A stretch of DNA of 40,523 bases from Clostridia bacterium. Lineage in GTDB: Bacteria; Bacillota; Peptococcia; Peptococcales; SKKY01. Where the stretch lies: positions 1 to 40,523 of the forward strand of contig RZYW01000008.1 in NCBI GenBank assembly GCA_009930175.1. The letters run 5' to 3'. This document shows, one piece after another, positions 25,974 to 34,920 of this stretch. A program made the position numbers and the translations under genes. A model generated the notes under the pieces. That model did not search any database and was not told where the DNA came from. It saw only the letters and a program-made list of their open reading frames with translations. Position 1 is the first letter of the stretch. Each line of letters begins with the position of its first letter.

Positions 25974-26805
25974 ATAGTGCTCCTGGTCCAATATGAGTTC
26001 CTACAACGGAACCAACTTCTGAAATAAATTCACTTTTTACTCCAACTTCAGCTAAAAGGGTTTCTTCTAATTTTTTAGCCTCATCTAAAGCCATGCTGTG
26101 ACTTATTGCATATCTGATAGTTCCATTTGTATCTTTAAATTTCTTCGCAAGATCAACTATTTCTGCAATTCCTTTTTTCCTCGTACGAACCTTGTCCTTA
26201 TCAACTATTTCCCCATTATTCATAGTTAAAATTGGTTTAATATTTAATAGGGAACCGGCAATTGCTCTTGCTTTCCCAATTCGTCCGCCCTTTTCAAGGT
26301 ATTTCAGGGTATCCACCAGAGCATATAGCTTAACATTCTCAACAGCTTGTTTTGTGTCTGCTAAAACCTCATCATAGCTTTTGTTCTGGGCTGCACTCTC
26401 TGCGGCTATCTTTACTACTAAGCCAATTCCAACGGTTACCTGCATAGAATCAACTGTACTCAAGTTTGTAATTTTTTCAGATAATTCACTTCCAGCTATC
26501 GTCGCAGACTGACGTGTGCCACTTAGTTTGTCAGAAATATGAATTGAAATAATTGAGTCATATCCATTCTCAATTAACTCATCATATTTTGCTGTAAAAT
26601 CTGCGGGAGATGGCTGGGATGTTGTTGGCAGAAGATCTGCTTTTTCCAGCTTTTCATAAAACTCCTGGTTAGTAATATCAACACCTTCAGTGTAACTTTT
26701 ATCTTGGAAATTTACTTTTAGAGGTACCACTGTAATATTATGTTCTTTTGCTATTTCTATTGGCAAATCTGCTGTGCTGTCTGTCACTATAGCTATTCTA
26801 TTCAT
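25957..26805 (-). CDS. DegV/FakB-type fatty-acid-binding protein
   Basis: DegV proteins bind one fatty acid; FakB members present it to the kinase FakA for phosphorylation and entry into phospholipid. This 282-residue protein has TDSTADLP at 8-15, TSQPSPADF at 62-70, SGTRQSA at about 95-101 and GGRIGKARA in the C-terminal lobe. It follows fabF by 20 bases and ends the fab operon, which supports a link to lipid synthesis. No fakA is in the window. Whether it can receive exogenous fatty acids or only buffers them is open. Confidence 0.92.
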   Translation of the reverse strand: MNRIAIVTDSTADLPIEIAKEHNITVVPLKVNFQDKSYTEGVDITNQEFYEKLEKADLLPTTSQPSPADFTAKYDELIENGYDSIISIHISDKLSGTRQSATIAGSELSEKITNLSTVDSMQVTVGIGLVVKIAAESAAQNKSYDEVLADTKQAVENVKLYALVDTLKYLEKGGRIGKARAIAGSLLNIKPILTMNNGEIVDKDKVRTRKKGIAEIVDLAKKFKDTNGTIRYAISHSMALDEAKKLEETLLAEVGVKSEFISEVGSVVGTHIGPGALFISFL

Positions 26806-26825
26806 ACTTTCACCTCAAGTATAAT

Positions 26826-28067
26826 TTACCCTAAATATTCCTTAAATGCAACGGTTGCATTATGTCCACCAAAGCCAAGGGAATTGGATAATGCCACTCT
26901 TACTTTCATATCTCTTTTTACATTTGGAACATAATCCAAATCACACTCAGGAGCAGCTTCATCCAGATTTATTGTTGGAGGAACGGAGCCATTTTTTATT
27001 GCAAGAGCAATCACAGCTGCTTCAACTCCTCCTGCAGCTCCAAGTAAATGGCCTGTCATAGATTTTGTTGAACTTACTACTAATTCAGGCTTATCACCAA
27101 AAACAGTTTTAATTGCCATTGTTTCAAATTTATCATTTAAATCTGTTGAAGTACCATGAGCGTTAATATAGTCTACATCTTCAGGTTTAATTTCAGCTTC
27201 ATCCAGAGCTGCCTGCATTGCACGGGCACCTCCTTCACCATTTTCTGCAGGGGCAGTTATATGGCTTGCATCACAGGTAGCACCATAACCAACAAATTCA
27301 GCATAAATATTAGCTCCTCTTTCAAGAGCATGATCAAGAGATTCAAGAACCAATACGCCTGAACCTTCAGCCATAACAAAGCCATCTCTGTCGGCAGAAA
27401 ATGGTCTGCTTGCTCCTTCAGGATCATCATTTCTAGTAGAAAGAGCTCTCATAGAGCAAAATCCAGCAACTGAGATTGGTGTAATACTTGCTTCCGTTCC
27501 ACCTGCAACCATAATATCTGCTGCACCTGCTTTTATTGTTCTGAAAGCTTCTCCTAAAGCATTCGTTCCAGCTGCACAAGCAGTTACCGTGGAAAAATTA
27601 GGACCTTTAAGATTAAAATTTATAGCTACCTGAGCAGAAGCCATGTTAACAATCATCATTGGGATCATAAAAGGACTAACCCTTTTTACACCTTTTTCCA
27701 GAAGAGTCTTATGTTGTTCTTCAAAAGTATCAATACCACCAATACCTGAACCAATTACTGCTCCTGCTCTAAAAGGGTTTATAGTTTCTTTGTCGAGACC
27801 AGCATCATCAAAAGCTAATTTTGTTGCAGCTACTGCATATTGACTAAAACGATCCATTCTTTTTGCTTCTTTTTTATCCATATACAATCCTGGATCAAAA
27901 TCTTTTACTTCACCTGCAATTTTTGCAGGGAAATCTGTTGTATCAAATCTTGTAATTTCACCAATTCCAGATTTTCCATCTAAGAGATTTTTCCAAAATT
28001 CATCTTTACCTTTTCCTACTGAAGATATTACTCCAATACCAGTAATAACAACTCTTCTTTCTTTCAT
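26826..28067 (-). CDS. fabF: Beta-ketoacyl-ACP synthase II
   Basis: FabF condenses malonyl-ACP with the growing acyl-ACP. With the ATG at 28067 the protein has 413 residues, and the Cys-His-His triad with its lysine is complete: Cys164 in [10 protein letters not shown], His304 in NAHGTST, Lys335 and His340 in [20 protein letters not shown] lies 6 bases before the ATG. A TTG at 28097 that overlaps the previous stop is less likely. No fabB or fabZ is present in the window, so dehydration must come from a gene elsewhere. Confidence 0.96.
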   Translation of the reverse strand: MKERRVVITGIGVISSVGKGKDEFWKNLLDGKSGIGEITRFDTTDFPAKIAGEVKDFDPGLYMDKKEAKRMDRFSQYAVAATKLAFDDAGLDKETINPFRAGAVIGSGIGGIDTFEEQHKTLLEKGVKRVSPFMIPMMIVNMASAQVAINFNLKGPNFSTVTACAAGTNALGEAFRTIKAGAADIMVAGGTEASITPISVAGFCSMRALSTRNDDPEGASRPFSADRDGFVMAEGSGVLVLESLDHALERGANIYAEFVGYGATCDASHITAPAENGEGGARAMQAALDEAEIKPEDVDYINAHGTSTDLNDKFETMAIKTVFGDKPELVVSSTKSMTGHLLGAAGGVEAAVIALAIKNGSVPPTINLDEAAPECDLDYVPNVKRDMKVRVALSNSLGFGGHNATVAFKEYLG

Positions 28068-28089
28068 AATCCACCCGCTTTTTTCAATT

Positions 28090-29025
28090 TTATTCAAATT
28101 CAGATATTAGTCTGTTTATTACTTCGGCAGCCGGTAATATTTCAGTAATATAATCTATATTACCTCCTGAGAAAATAAGCCCTTCCTCAAGATTACCTTG
28201 CTGAGCATTATTAAGAGCTACCATAATACAAAAGTTCTTTGTACATTTTTTTAAACATCTATAACAAGCCTTTGGAGCAGCCTCACCCCTGGCAATTTTT
28301 TCAGTAAATTCATTTCTTATAGCTTGTCCCTTTAAGCCCACTGGACTATCAATAAGAACAATATCATCTTTAGTAGCTTTCACATAAACTTCCTTCAGGT
28401 TATCTGCTCCATTAGCTTCAAAAGTTGCTGCAAACAAAGTTCCTAACTGAACTCCTGTTGCACCTAAAGAAAATGCTTTTTTCATTTCTTCTGCAGACAT
28501 TATTCCTCCTGCAGCAATTACAGGGATATTTACAGCCGGAACTACTTCTTCCAGCAGATCAAAAACACCTCTGTCAGTTCCTAAGTGGCCTCCTGCATCT
28601 TTACCTTCTACGACAACTGCTGATGCACCTAATTTTTCTGAAGTAGCAGCTAACTTTGCAGATGATACTATTGGAACCAAAGGAGTTCCCGATTCATTAC
28701 ACCATTTAAATATATCCCTGGAGAAACCTGCCCCCTGAACAATAAGATCTATTCCCTCATCAATAGCTGTTTTAGTAAGCAGTTCAAACTCACTATAGGC
28801 AAACATAATATTTATACCAATTATTCCATTAGACAATTTTCTGGCATTTCTAATTTCATCTCTCAATTCCATCTCACTCATTCCAGTTGCAGCAATAAGG
28901 CCAATGCCTCCCGCGTTTGCTACTGCAGCTGCCAATCTTGATGTTGAAAGCCTAACAGCCATGCCCCCTTGAATTATGGGATATTTAGGAACAAGAGATC
29001 CGATTTTTAATTCAGGTAATTTCAC
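28090..29025 (-). CDS. Second FabK-like / nitronate-monooxygenase-type flavin oxidoreductase with a Cys cluster
   Basis: This FMN-dependent TIM barrel belongs to the nitronate monooxygenase/FabK family: [10 protein letters not shown] at the FMN site, [10 protein letters not shown] with His147 and [12 protein letters not shown]. It differs from the true FabK at 31054-31983 and carries an extra [13 protein letters not shown] segment (Cys254, 257, 261 and 266) that could hold an iron-sulphur or zinc site. The start is GTG at 29025, with GGAGG 8 bases before it; the ATG at 29040 has no ribosome site. It lies between acpP and fabF behind a strong hairpin. It could be an alternative enoyl-ACP reductase or a lipid- or nitronate-detoxifying enzyme; I cannot choose. 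Confidence 0.85.
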   Translation of the reverse strand: MKLPELKIGSLVPKYPIIQGGMAVRLSTSRLAAAVANAGGIGLIAATGMSEMELRDEIRNARKLSNGIIGINIMFAYSEFELLTKTAIDEGIDLIVQGAGFSRDIFKWCNESGTPLVPIVSSAKLAATSEKLGASAVVVEGKDAGGHLGTDRGVFDLLEEVVPAVNIPVIAAGGIMSAEEMKKAFSLGATGVQLGTLFAATFEANGADNLKEVYVKATKDDIVLIDSPVGLKGQAIRNEFTEKIARGEAAPKACYRCLKKCTKNFCIMVALNNAQQGNLEEGLIFSGGNIDYITEILPAAEVINRLISEFE

Positions 29026-29048
29026 AATTATATCCTCCATGTTTTTTT

Positions 29049-29080
29049 AAAAGAGTCCTGCAGGTTCTGCAGGACTCTTT
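29049..29080 (-). terminator. Strong hairpin between acpP and the second FabK-like gene
   Basis: A perfect 14-base stem (29050-29063 with 29067-29080, 3-base loop) begins 8 bases past the acpP stop. The T tract after it is only four long before seven A residues, so it probably acts as a partial terminator or an RNA-stabilising 3' end for acpP. Confidence 0.65.
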
Positions 29081-29087
29081 ATTCAAC

Positions 29088-29318
29088 TTATGCAAGTTTT
29101 TCTTTAATGTATTCCACCGCTGATCCAACAACTCTGATTTTTTCAGCGTCCTCGTCAGGTATTTCAATATCAAACTCTTCCTCAAGCTTCATAATCAATT
29201 CAACAACATCTAAAGAATCTGCTTCCAAATCTTCAAAAGTTGTTTCTAACTTAATATCTTCCTTCTCAACATTTAACTGTTCAGAAACGATCTCTTTTAC
29301 TTTTTCTAAGATATCCAT
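29088..29318 (-). CDS. acpP: Acyl carrier protein
   Basis: The 76-residue acidic protein carries acyl chains on 4'-phosphopantetheine at Ser35 of the [10 protein letters not shown] motif. The rest ([22 protein letters not shown] at the N terminus, split here by family convention) is typical of bacterial ACP. The ATG at 29318 has GGAGGTGA 6 bases upstream; a TTG at 29336 covers that site. It sits 36 bases after fabG, the widest gap inside the operon core, and is followed by the strong hairpin at 29049-29080, consistent with its need for high expression. Confidence 0.97.
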   Translation of the reverse strand: MDILEKVKEIVSEQLNVEKEDIKLETTFEDLEADSLDVVELIMKLEEEFDIEIPDEDAEKIRVVGSAVEYIKEKLA

Positions 29319-29354
29319 TTTGTCACCTCCTCTCAAAAATTATTACTATGTTTA

Positions 29355-30098
29355 TTACATATACAATCCACCATTTACTGATATTACTTGTCCAGTTATA
29401 TAGTTTGCTTTATCAGAGGCAAGAAATACAACTGCATTTGCAACATCATCGGGACTTCCTATGCGCCCTGATGGGATTTTTTTAATTAATTCATCTTTAA
29501 TATTTTGAGGGATACTTTCAGTCATTGATGTTTCAATATACCCTGGGGCAACTGAGTTAACCTGAATATTTCTTGATCCAAGTTCCTGGGCTAAAGATTT
29601 TGTAAATCCTATGACTCCAGCCTTACTCGCAGCATAATTTGCCTGACCAATATTTCCAGATAATGCAACTACTGAAGTAATATTAATTATCTTCCCAAAC
29701 TTTCTTTTAATCATTCCTCTAATAACAGATTTAGAACAATTATAAACACCTTTAAGGTTCGTATCTATTACTTTGTCCCAGTCTTCTTCTTTCATTCTCA
29801 TGAAAAGACTATCTTTAGTAACTCCAGCATTATTAACTAAAATATCAATCCCTGAAAAATCTTCCTCAACAGTTTTAATCATATTTTCAACTTGAGAAAA
29901 ATCCGATACATCTCCTTGATAAATTTTGCATTCTACACCCATTGCCAATATTTTATCTCTAATTTCTTCTGCGGCTTCCTGGCTGCCAGCATAATTTAAA
30001 GCAATTGTTGCTCCCTGCTCTGCAAAGGATTGGGCTATTGCGGCTCCAATTCCTCTTGACCCACCAGTTACCAGGACTGTTTTTCCTTTAAATTCCAA
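29355..30098 (-). CDS. fabG: 3-oxoacyl-ACP reductase
   Basis: FabG reduces 3-oxoacyl-ACP with NADPH. This short-chain dehydrogenase of 247 residues has TGGSRGIG at 11-18 for the cofactor, NNAG at 89-92, and the Asn114-Ser142-Tyr155-Lys159 catalytic tetrad. The length is normal. The start is TTG at 30098, with GAGGTG six bases upstream, 10 bases after the fabD stop; the first internal ATG would remove the Rossmann motif. Confidence 0.96.
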   Translation of the reverse strand: MEFKGKTVLVTGGSRGIGAAIAQSFAEQGATIALNYAGSQEAAEEIRDKILAMGVECKIYQGDVSDFSQVENMIKTVEEDFSGIDILVNNAGVTKDSLFMRMKEEDWDKVIDTNLKGVYNCSKSVIRGMIKRKFGKIINITSVVALSGNIGQANYAASKAGVIGFTKSLAQELGSRNIQVNSVAPGYIETSMTESIPQNIKDELIKKIPSGRIGSPDDVANAVVFLASDKANYITGQVISVNGGLYM

Positions 30099-30108
30099 TT
30101 ACTGCACC

Positions 30109-31041
30109 TCACTTCAGTTCAGATATTGTTTTCTCCATGCTTTCAATATTTTCAACATTAAATACTTTTACCTCTCCGGATATTTTTTTAACAAGTCCAG
30201 TTAAAACTTTTCCAGAGCCAATTTCAATAAATGTATCAACACCTTGATTAATCATGTATCTAACAGATTGTTCCCACTTAACAGAATTGTTTACCTGGTT
30301 AAATAAGGCATCTTTAATTTCTTCTTTGCTGTCAACCTCTTCTGCTGAAACATTTGCAACAACTTTTGTTTTTGGATCAAAGAATGCTACCTCATCCATA
30401 GCTCTCAACAATTTATGGCTTGCAGGTTCTAAAAGTGATGAATGAAAAGGACCACTTACAGCCAACTCCATCCCTCTCTTTGCACCGAAGTCTTTAGCAA
30501 TTCTAATCGCTTCTCTTATTCCTTCAGTTTTTCCTGCGATTACAAGCTGACCAGGACAATTATAGTTCGCAGGTTCAACTAAACCAACTTTACTTGCCTC
30601 TTTACATAAAGCTTCAATATTCTCCTCTGGCAAACCTAGTATTGCTGCCATTGTTCCTTCACCTGGAGGAACGGCTTCTGCCATATACTGGCCTCTTTTT
30701 TCCACAAGCCATACTGCATCTTCAAAACTGATAGCTTCTGCACAAACTAGTGCAGAATATTCGCCTAGACTATGACCAGCAGTATAATCTGCCTTTATTC
30801 CACTGTTTTTAAATGCTTCCAGTATTGCAATACTCGTAGTTAATAGTGCTGGTTGTGTAAAATATGTTATTTTGAGTTTGTCTTCAGGCCCTTCGAAGCA
30901 CAGGTCTGAAAGAGAGTACCCTAATCTTTTATCTGCTTTTTTAAAGATTTCCATAGATTCCGGAAAACTTTCTGCTATTTCTTTACCCATTCCAGGATAT
31001 TGAGAACCTTGTCCCGGAAATATAAATGCTATTTTACCCAT
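30109..31041 (-). CDS. fabD: Malonyl-CoA:ACP transacylase
   Basis: FabD moves malonyl from CoA to ACP. In this 310-residue protein FPGQGSQYPGMG at 8-19 forms the oxyanion hole, the nucleophile is Ser91 in GHSLGE, and His200 in SGPFH completes the dyad. CAGGAGG precedes the ATG. It lies between fabK and fabG in the operon, with gaps of about 12 bases on each side. Confidence 0.97.
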   Translation of the reverse strand: MGKIAFIFPGQGSQYPGMGKEIAESFPESMEIFKKADKRLGYSLSDLCFEGPEDKLKITYFTQPALLTTSIAILEAFKNSGIKADYTAGHSLGEYSALVCAEAISFEDAVWLVEKRGQYMAEAVPPGEGTMAAILGLPEENIEALCKEASKVGLVEPANYNCPGQLVIAGKTEGIREAIRIAKDFGAKRGMELAVSGPFHSSLLEPASHKLLRAMDEVAFFDPKTKVVANVSAEEVDSKEEIKDALFNQVNNSVKWEQSVRYMINQGVDTFIEIGSGKVLTGLVKKISGEVKVFNVENIESMEKTISELK

Positions 31042-31053
31042 TAATCCTCCTGA

Positions 31054-31983
31054 TTAACAAAAATTTTTAAGTGTTTTCTCTGCTCCAGTAATTACTTCCT
31101 GGATAATTTCATCACAACTTTGAACTTCTTTAATCATTGCCGCAACTTGTCCTGCCATTAATGAGCCCATTTGACAGTCACCTTCAATTACAGCAACTCT
31201 TAATTTACCTGCTCCAAGTTTTTCAAGCTCTTCTTCCGAAGCCCCTGACTTAATTAACGCATCATACTCTTTTGTTAGTTTGTTTTTCAATACTCTTACA
31301 TAGTGACCATGATATCCAGTTAAAACCGTATCTCTGTCCTTAGCTTTAATAAGAGATTCTTTATAGTTATCATGAATAATACATTCTTTACTGGCAAGAA
31401 ATCTTGTACCCATTTGCACACCCTGTGCTCCTAAGCAAAGAGCTGCTGCCATTCCTCTTCCGTCAAAAATTCCTCCTGCAGCAATTACAGGAATGCTGAC
31501 AGCATCAACAATTTGAGGAGTCAGAGCCATTGTTGTAATTTCCCCAACATGTCCACCACATTCCATTCCTTCTGCAATCAAGCCATCAACACCTGTTCTT
31601 TCAAGTCTTTTAGCCAAGGCAACGGATGAAACTAAGGGAAATATTTTTATTCCTTTATCTTTAAATGCCTGAATATATTTACCAGGGTTTCCTGCTCCGG
31701 TTGTTACAACTGCAACACCTTCTTCAAGGATTCCTGCTATTACCTCTTCAACAAAAGGGGATACAAAGTAAATATTTACACCAAAGGGTTTATCTGTAAG
31801 GGTTTTAGCCTTTTTTATTTCATTTACTACAACCTCTGCCGGAGCATTTCCTGCACCAATTATTCCAAGACCACCCGCATTACTTACTGCAGCAGCAAGC
31901 TCTGCAGTCGCGGCCCAAGCCATTCCCCCTTGAATAAGAGGATGTTTTATTCCTAGTAATTCACAAATTTCTGTTTTAAGCAC
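31054..31983 (-). CDS. fabK: Enoyl-ACP reductase II (FabK)
   Basis: FabK is the FMN-dependent enoyl-ACP reductase that replaces triclosan-sensitive FabI in many Gram-positive anaerobes; no FabI is present in the window. The 309-residue protein has HPLIQGGMAWA at the FMN-binding start, AEGMECGGHVGE with the active-site His, and IAAGGIFDGRGMAAAL. The position fabH-fabK-fabD is the classic one, which is why this copy, not the paralogue at 28090-29025, is called the principal reductase. The start is GTG at 31983, with AAGGGAG upstream, and it overlaps the fabH stop by 8 bases. Confidence 0.94.
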   Translation of the reverse strand: MLKTEICELLGIKHPLIQGGMAWAATAELAAAVSNAGGLGIIGAGNAPAEVVVNEIKKAKTLTDKPFGVNIYFVSPFVEEVIAGILEEGVAVVTTGAGNPGKYIQAFKDKGIKIFPLVSSVALAKRLERTGVDGLIAEGMECGGHVGEITTMALTPQIVDAVSIPVIAAGGIFDGRGMAAALCLGAQGVQMGTRFLASKECIIHDNYKESLIKAKDRDTVLTGYHGHYVRVLKNKLTKEYDALIKSGASEEELEKLGAGKLRVAVIEGDCQMGSLMAGQVAAMIKEVQSCDEIIQEVITGAEKTLKNFC

Positions 31984-32989
31984 TTTTTCTTTCTCCCTTC
32001 CCTGGAAAAGAATACTTCATTACTGTTGAAGCCCAGGTTAAACCTGCGCCGAATCCAACCATAACAACTATATTGCCATCTTTAATTCTTCCCTGTTTTA
32101 CTGCCTCGTCTAAAGCAATAGGGATAGATGCCCCGGAAGTATTTCCATACTTTTCCAGGTTAATCATAGTTTTTTCCTTGGAAATTTTAAATCTCCTAAG
32201 TGCTGCATCAACAATTCTTATATTTGCCTGGTGAGGAATAAGGAAATCAACTTCTTCGTTACTTATCCCTGCTTTTTCTAATACTTTTTTACCAGTAACT
32301 CCTAAGATCTTTACTGCAAATTTAAAAACTTCTTTCCCCATCATTTTTACATAATGGGAACCTGATGCTATTGTATCTTCAGATGCTGGCATTTTAGATC
32401 CACCCGCATCAACTTTTAACACTTGTCCTCCAGATCCATCAGCTCCAAGATCAAAAGCAAGAAATCCAGATCCCTGTTCTACTTCGGAAATAACTGCAGC
32501 ACCTGCTCCATCCCCAAATAAAACTACTGTCCTTCTGTCTTGAGGATCCAGAACTGCACTTAACACTTCTGCTCCAATTACCAAAACATTTTTATAAACT
32601 CCTGAAGCTACAAAACTGTTGGCTATACTAAGTCCATAAATAAATCCTGAACAGGCAGCACTTAAATCGAAAGCTGCGGCATTCTTTGCTTGAATTTTTT
32701 CCTGTATCAAACATGCTGTTGAAGGAAATAACATATCTGGAGTTACTGTTGCCGTTATAATTAAATCTATATCCTCAGGACGTAGCCCTGCATCTTCTAT
32801 TGCCCTTTTACCAGCTATTGCACCCAGATCTGAAGTTGTTTCACCAGGGATAGCTTTTCTTCTTTCTGATATTCCTGTTCTTGTTTTTATCCACTCATCT
32901 GTTGTATCAAGATAATTTACAAAAAAATCATTCGTTAATATATGCTCCGGAAGGTAGGAACCTGTTCCAATTATTCCTGCTGATTTCAT
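31976..32989 (-). CDS. fabH: Beta-ketoacyl-ACP synthase III
   Basis: FabH starts each chain by joining acyl-CoA to malonyl-ACP. The Cys-His-Asn triad is Cys113 in LSAACSGF, His253 in PHQANIRI and Asn283 in YGNTSGA. Its 337 residues are slightly longer than usual because of a C-terminal FPGKGERKSA tail that overlaps the start of fabK. Which acyl-CoA it prefers, and so whether branched chains are made, cannot be read here. AGGAG lies about 12 bases before the ATG. Confidence 0.97.
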   Translation of the reverse strand: MKSAGIIGTGSYLPEHILTNDFFVNYLDTTDEWIKTRTGISERRKAIPGETTSDLGAIAGKRAIEDAGLRPEDIDLIITATVTPDMLFPSTACLIQEKIQAKNAAAFDLSAACSGFIYGLSIANSFVASGVYKNVLVIGAEVLSAVLDPQDRRTVVLFGDGAGAAVISEVEQGSGFLAFDLGADGSGGQVLKVDAGGSKMPASEDTIASGSHYVKMMGKEVFKFAVKILGVTGKKVLEKAGISNEEVDFLIPHQANIRIVDAALRRFKISKEKTMINLEKYGNTSGASIPIALDEAVKQGRIKDGNIVVMVGFGAGLTWASTVMKYSFPGKGERKSA

Positions 32990-33005
32990 TAATTTACATT
33001 TCTCC

Positions 33006-33986
33006 TCATAAATTGTTTTTTATTTCCTGAACGTAATCTTCTTTTTTACATTCAATAGCAACTCTAATTGCATTATGAATAGCTTTTGAGTCAGAGCTTC
33101 CATGACAAATTATACTAATCCCATCAACACCAAGAAGTGGTGCTCCACCAATTTCTGCATAATCCATTTTCTTTTTTAAGCCCATTAATGCATCTTTCAT
33201 TAAAAAAGCCCCTAATTTACTAATAAAAGATTTAGACACTTCTTCTTTTATAATTGATACAAAAGTTTTACCCATGCCTTCTATTAATTTCAATACAATA
33301 TTACCAACAAAACCGTCGGCAACAATTACATCAGCTTTTCCCTGAGGAATTTCTCTTCCTTCAATATTTCCTGTGAAATTAATGTTATCCATTTTTTCAA
33401 GTTCTTCATAAGCCTTTATCGAAAGTTCATTTCCTTTAGTTCTCTCACTGCCAATATTTACCAGAGAAACTTTAGGATTATCTTTTTTTAATACTTTCTT
33501 TGCATAAATACTTCCCATTAAAGCAAATTGCTGAAGATTTTCAACAGTGCAATCTGCATTAGCTCCTGAATCCAGCAAAAGAGTAATGCCTTTCATTGCT
33601 GGAAGTGGTGTTGCAATTGCTGGTCTTGAAATGCCTTTTATTCTCCCTAAAACAAATAAAGAGGATGTCATTTGACCACCTGTATTCCCAGCAGAAATAA
33701 TTGCATCTGCCCGGCCTTCTTTTACAAGCCTGGTTGCAACTGTCATAGATGCATCCTTCTTTTTTCTATAAGCTAAGGCAGGATGATCATCCATTTCAAT
33801 AACTTCTCTTGCATCAATTATTTCTATTTTTTCAGCATTTCCATTCAAATACTTTTTTATTTCTTCTTCCTTGCCAACAAGGAAAATTTTTTCAATTTCA
33901 GGATAAAGATTTACTGCCTGAAGTGCTCCCTTAACAATTTCAGCGGGAGCCTTGTCTCCACCCATTGCATCTAAAGCTACTCTCAT
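33006..33986 (-). CDS. plsX: Phosphate acyltransferase PlsX
   Basis: PlsX turns acyl-ACP into acyl-phosphate, the acyl donor for PlsY in phospholipid synthesis. The 326-residue protein opens VALDAMGGDKAPAEIVKGAL, has SAGNTGGQM in the central part and VADGFVGNIVLKLIEG later, all PlsX hallmarks. AGGAGG precedes the ATG at 33986. It follows fapR by 10 bases, the same order as in Bacillus, so it is under FapR control. Confidence 0.97.
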   Translation of the reverse strand: MRVALDAMGGDKAPAEIVKGALQAVNLYPEIEKIFLVGKEEEIKKYLNGNAEKIEIIDAREVIEMDDHPALAYRKKKDASMTVATRLVKEGRADAIISAGNTGGQMTSSLFVLGRIKGISRPAIATPLPAMKGITLLLDSGANADCTVENLQQFALMGSIYAKKVLKKDNPKVSLVNIGSERTKGNELSIKAYEELEKMDNINFTGNIEGREIPQGKADVIVADGFVGNIVLKLIEGMGKTFVSIIKEEVSKSFISKLGAFLMKDALMGLKKKMDYAEIGGAPLLGVDGISIICHGSSDSKAIHNAIRVAIECKKEDYVQEIKNNL

Positions 33987-33996
33987 ATTAAACCTC

Positions 33997-34548
33997 CTAG
34001 CGGGTTACAATAATAAACTTACCCACAAAAACTTCTTCTGCTCCTGATTTTGTTACTACTTTTATTAATAATTTATTTGATCTTTTTTTGGCTACATAGG
34101 CTGTTGCAACAAGCTTTTCTTTAAAGTATACGGGCCTTTTGTATCTTATCCTTGCGCTTCCAGTAAGTGCAATTTCAGCATCTACCATTGATAATGCAAG
34201 CATATTCGCCTGAGCAAAAATATGATGTCCACGGCAGATATTGTTTTTTTCTGAAACCATATCTTTTGATACTTCCATATAAGAGATAGCTTTGTTGTCT
34301 AAGTCTATTTCCAGCAATTCGCCCACTATTTCGTAATCTTTTGTGGTTTTAACTTTATCGTAATTTTCTCTGGCAACTGACTTCATTCTTTCTCTTACTT
34401 CTGGAATACCCATTAATAAACGGTCCAGCCTTATTGTCTGAACACTGCAGTCATACTTTTTTGCAAGTTCCTCGTCAGTTATAAATGGATTAATTTCTAT
34501 TATATTTTTTAATTCAACTTGTCTTTCTTTTCTTGCTAATTTTTTCAT
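33997..34548 (-). CDS. fapR: Transcription factor FapR
   Basis: FapR represses lipid-synthesis genes until malonyl-CoA releases it. The 183-residue protein has an N-terminal helix-turn-helix at about 23-44 (TDEELAKKYDCSVQTIRLDR) and a C-terminal hotdog domain from about residue 70, with the HHIFAQANMLALSMVD helix and RYKRPVYF. The ATG at 34548 has AGGTGA 6 bases upstream; a TTG at 34554 is less likely. It is the first gene of the fab operon, and its own start region contains a FapR site, so it is autoregulated. Confidence 0.95.
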   Translation of the reverse strand: MKKLARKERQVELKNIIEINPFITDEELAKKYDCSVQTIRLDRLLMGIPEVRERMKSVARENYDKVKTTKDYEIVGELLEIDLDNKAISYMEVSKDMVSEKNNICRGHHIFAQANMLALSMVDAEIALTGSARIRYKRPVYFKEKLVATAYVAKKRSNKLLIKVVTKSGAEEVFVGKFIIVTR

Positions 34549-34568
34549 TATCAATCACCTAACCATGT

Positions 34569-34587
34569 ATTAGTACCTAGTAACAAT
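34569..34587 (-). promoter_or_regulatory. FapR operator in front of fapR-plsX-fab
   Basis: ATTAGTACCTAGTAACAAT is a 19-base imperfect palindrome close to the known FapR consensus with TAGTACC at its core. It covers the predicted transcription start, about 5 bases past the -10 hexamer. Bound FapR would block initiation of the whole operon. Confidence 0.85.
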
Positions 34588-34591
34588 ACCA

Positions 34592-34620
34592 AGTATAATT
34601 TATTGCAAATAAAAAAGCAA
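34592..34620 (-). promoter_or_regulatory. Promoter of the fapR-plsX-fab operon
   Basis: On the minus strand TTGCTT (34620-34615), a 17-base spacer and TATACT (34597-34592). The start near 34585 falls inside the FapR operator. Confidence 0.7.
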
Positions 34621-34631
34621 TAAAAATACAC

Positions 34632-34656
34632 AAAAAAAAACTCCCTTAGGGAGTTT
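34632..34656 (-). terminator. Rho-independent terminator after rpmF
   Basis: AAACTCCC and GGGAGTTT form a perfect stem around a 3-base loop, followed on the minus strand by a run of nine T residues. It separates yceD-rpmF from the fapR promoter. Confidence 0.88.
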
Positions 34657-34671
34657 GTCTTTTATAATTTA

Positions 34672-34893
34672 CTATTCAGCTTGTTCTTTTTTTACTTTAT
34701 CTAAGGCAGCCTGATCATTTTTAGCAATTACTTCTCTGCCATTATAATATCCACATTCAGGACAAAGTCTGTGAGGAAGTTTTACAGCATGACACTGAGG
34801 ACATTCCATAACACTTGGTTTATCAGTACTTAACCACGCAGCTCTTTTTCTTCTTGTTCTTGATTTTGATCTTCTACTTTGTTGTACACCCAT
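34672..34893 (-). CDS. rpmF: 50S ribosomal protein L32
   Basis: L32 is a small zinc-ribbon protein of the large ribosomal subunit. The basic start ([15 protein letters not shown]) is followed by the zinc ligands Cys31, Cys34, Cys44 and Cys47 in [20 protein letters not shown]. At 73 residues it is about 13 longer than common L32, with an acidic/basic C-terminal extension after the GYYNGREV end. AGGAGG precedes the ATG at 34893. It follows yceD by 27 bases, the standard pairing. Confidence 0.96.
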   Translation of the reverse strand: MGVQQSRRSKSRTRRKRAAWLSTDKPSVMECPQCHAVKLPHRLCPECGYYNGREVIAKNDQAALDKVKKEQAE

Positions 34894-34920
34894 TACACTA
34901 CACCTCCTAGAATAGGATAA

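Noticed and set aside
29107-29403. A Ser-rich plus-strand frame across acpP
   Set aside because: It is the antisense of acpP and the end of fabG, and acpP itself is unmistakable.
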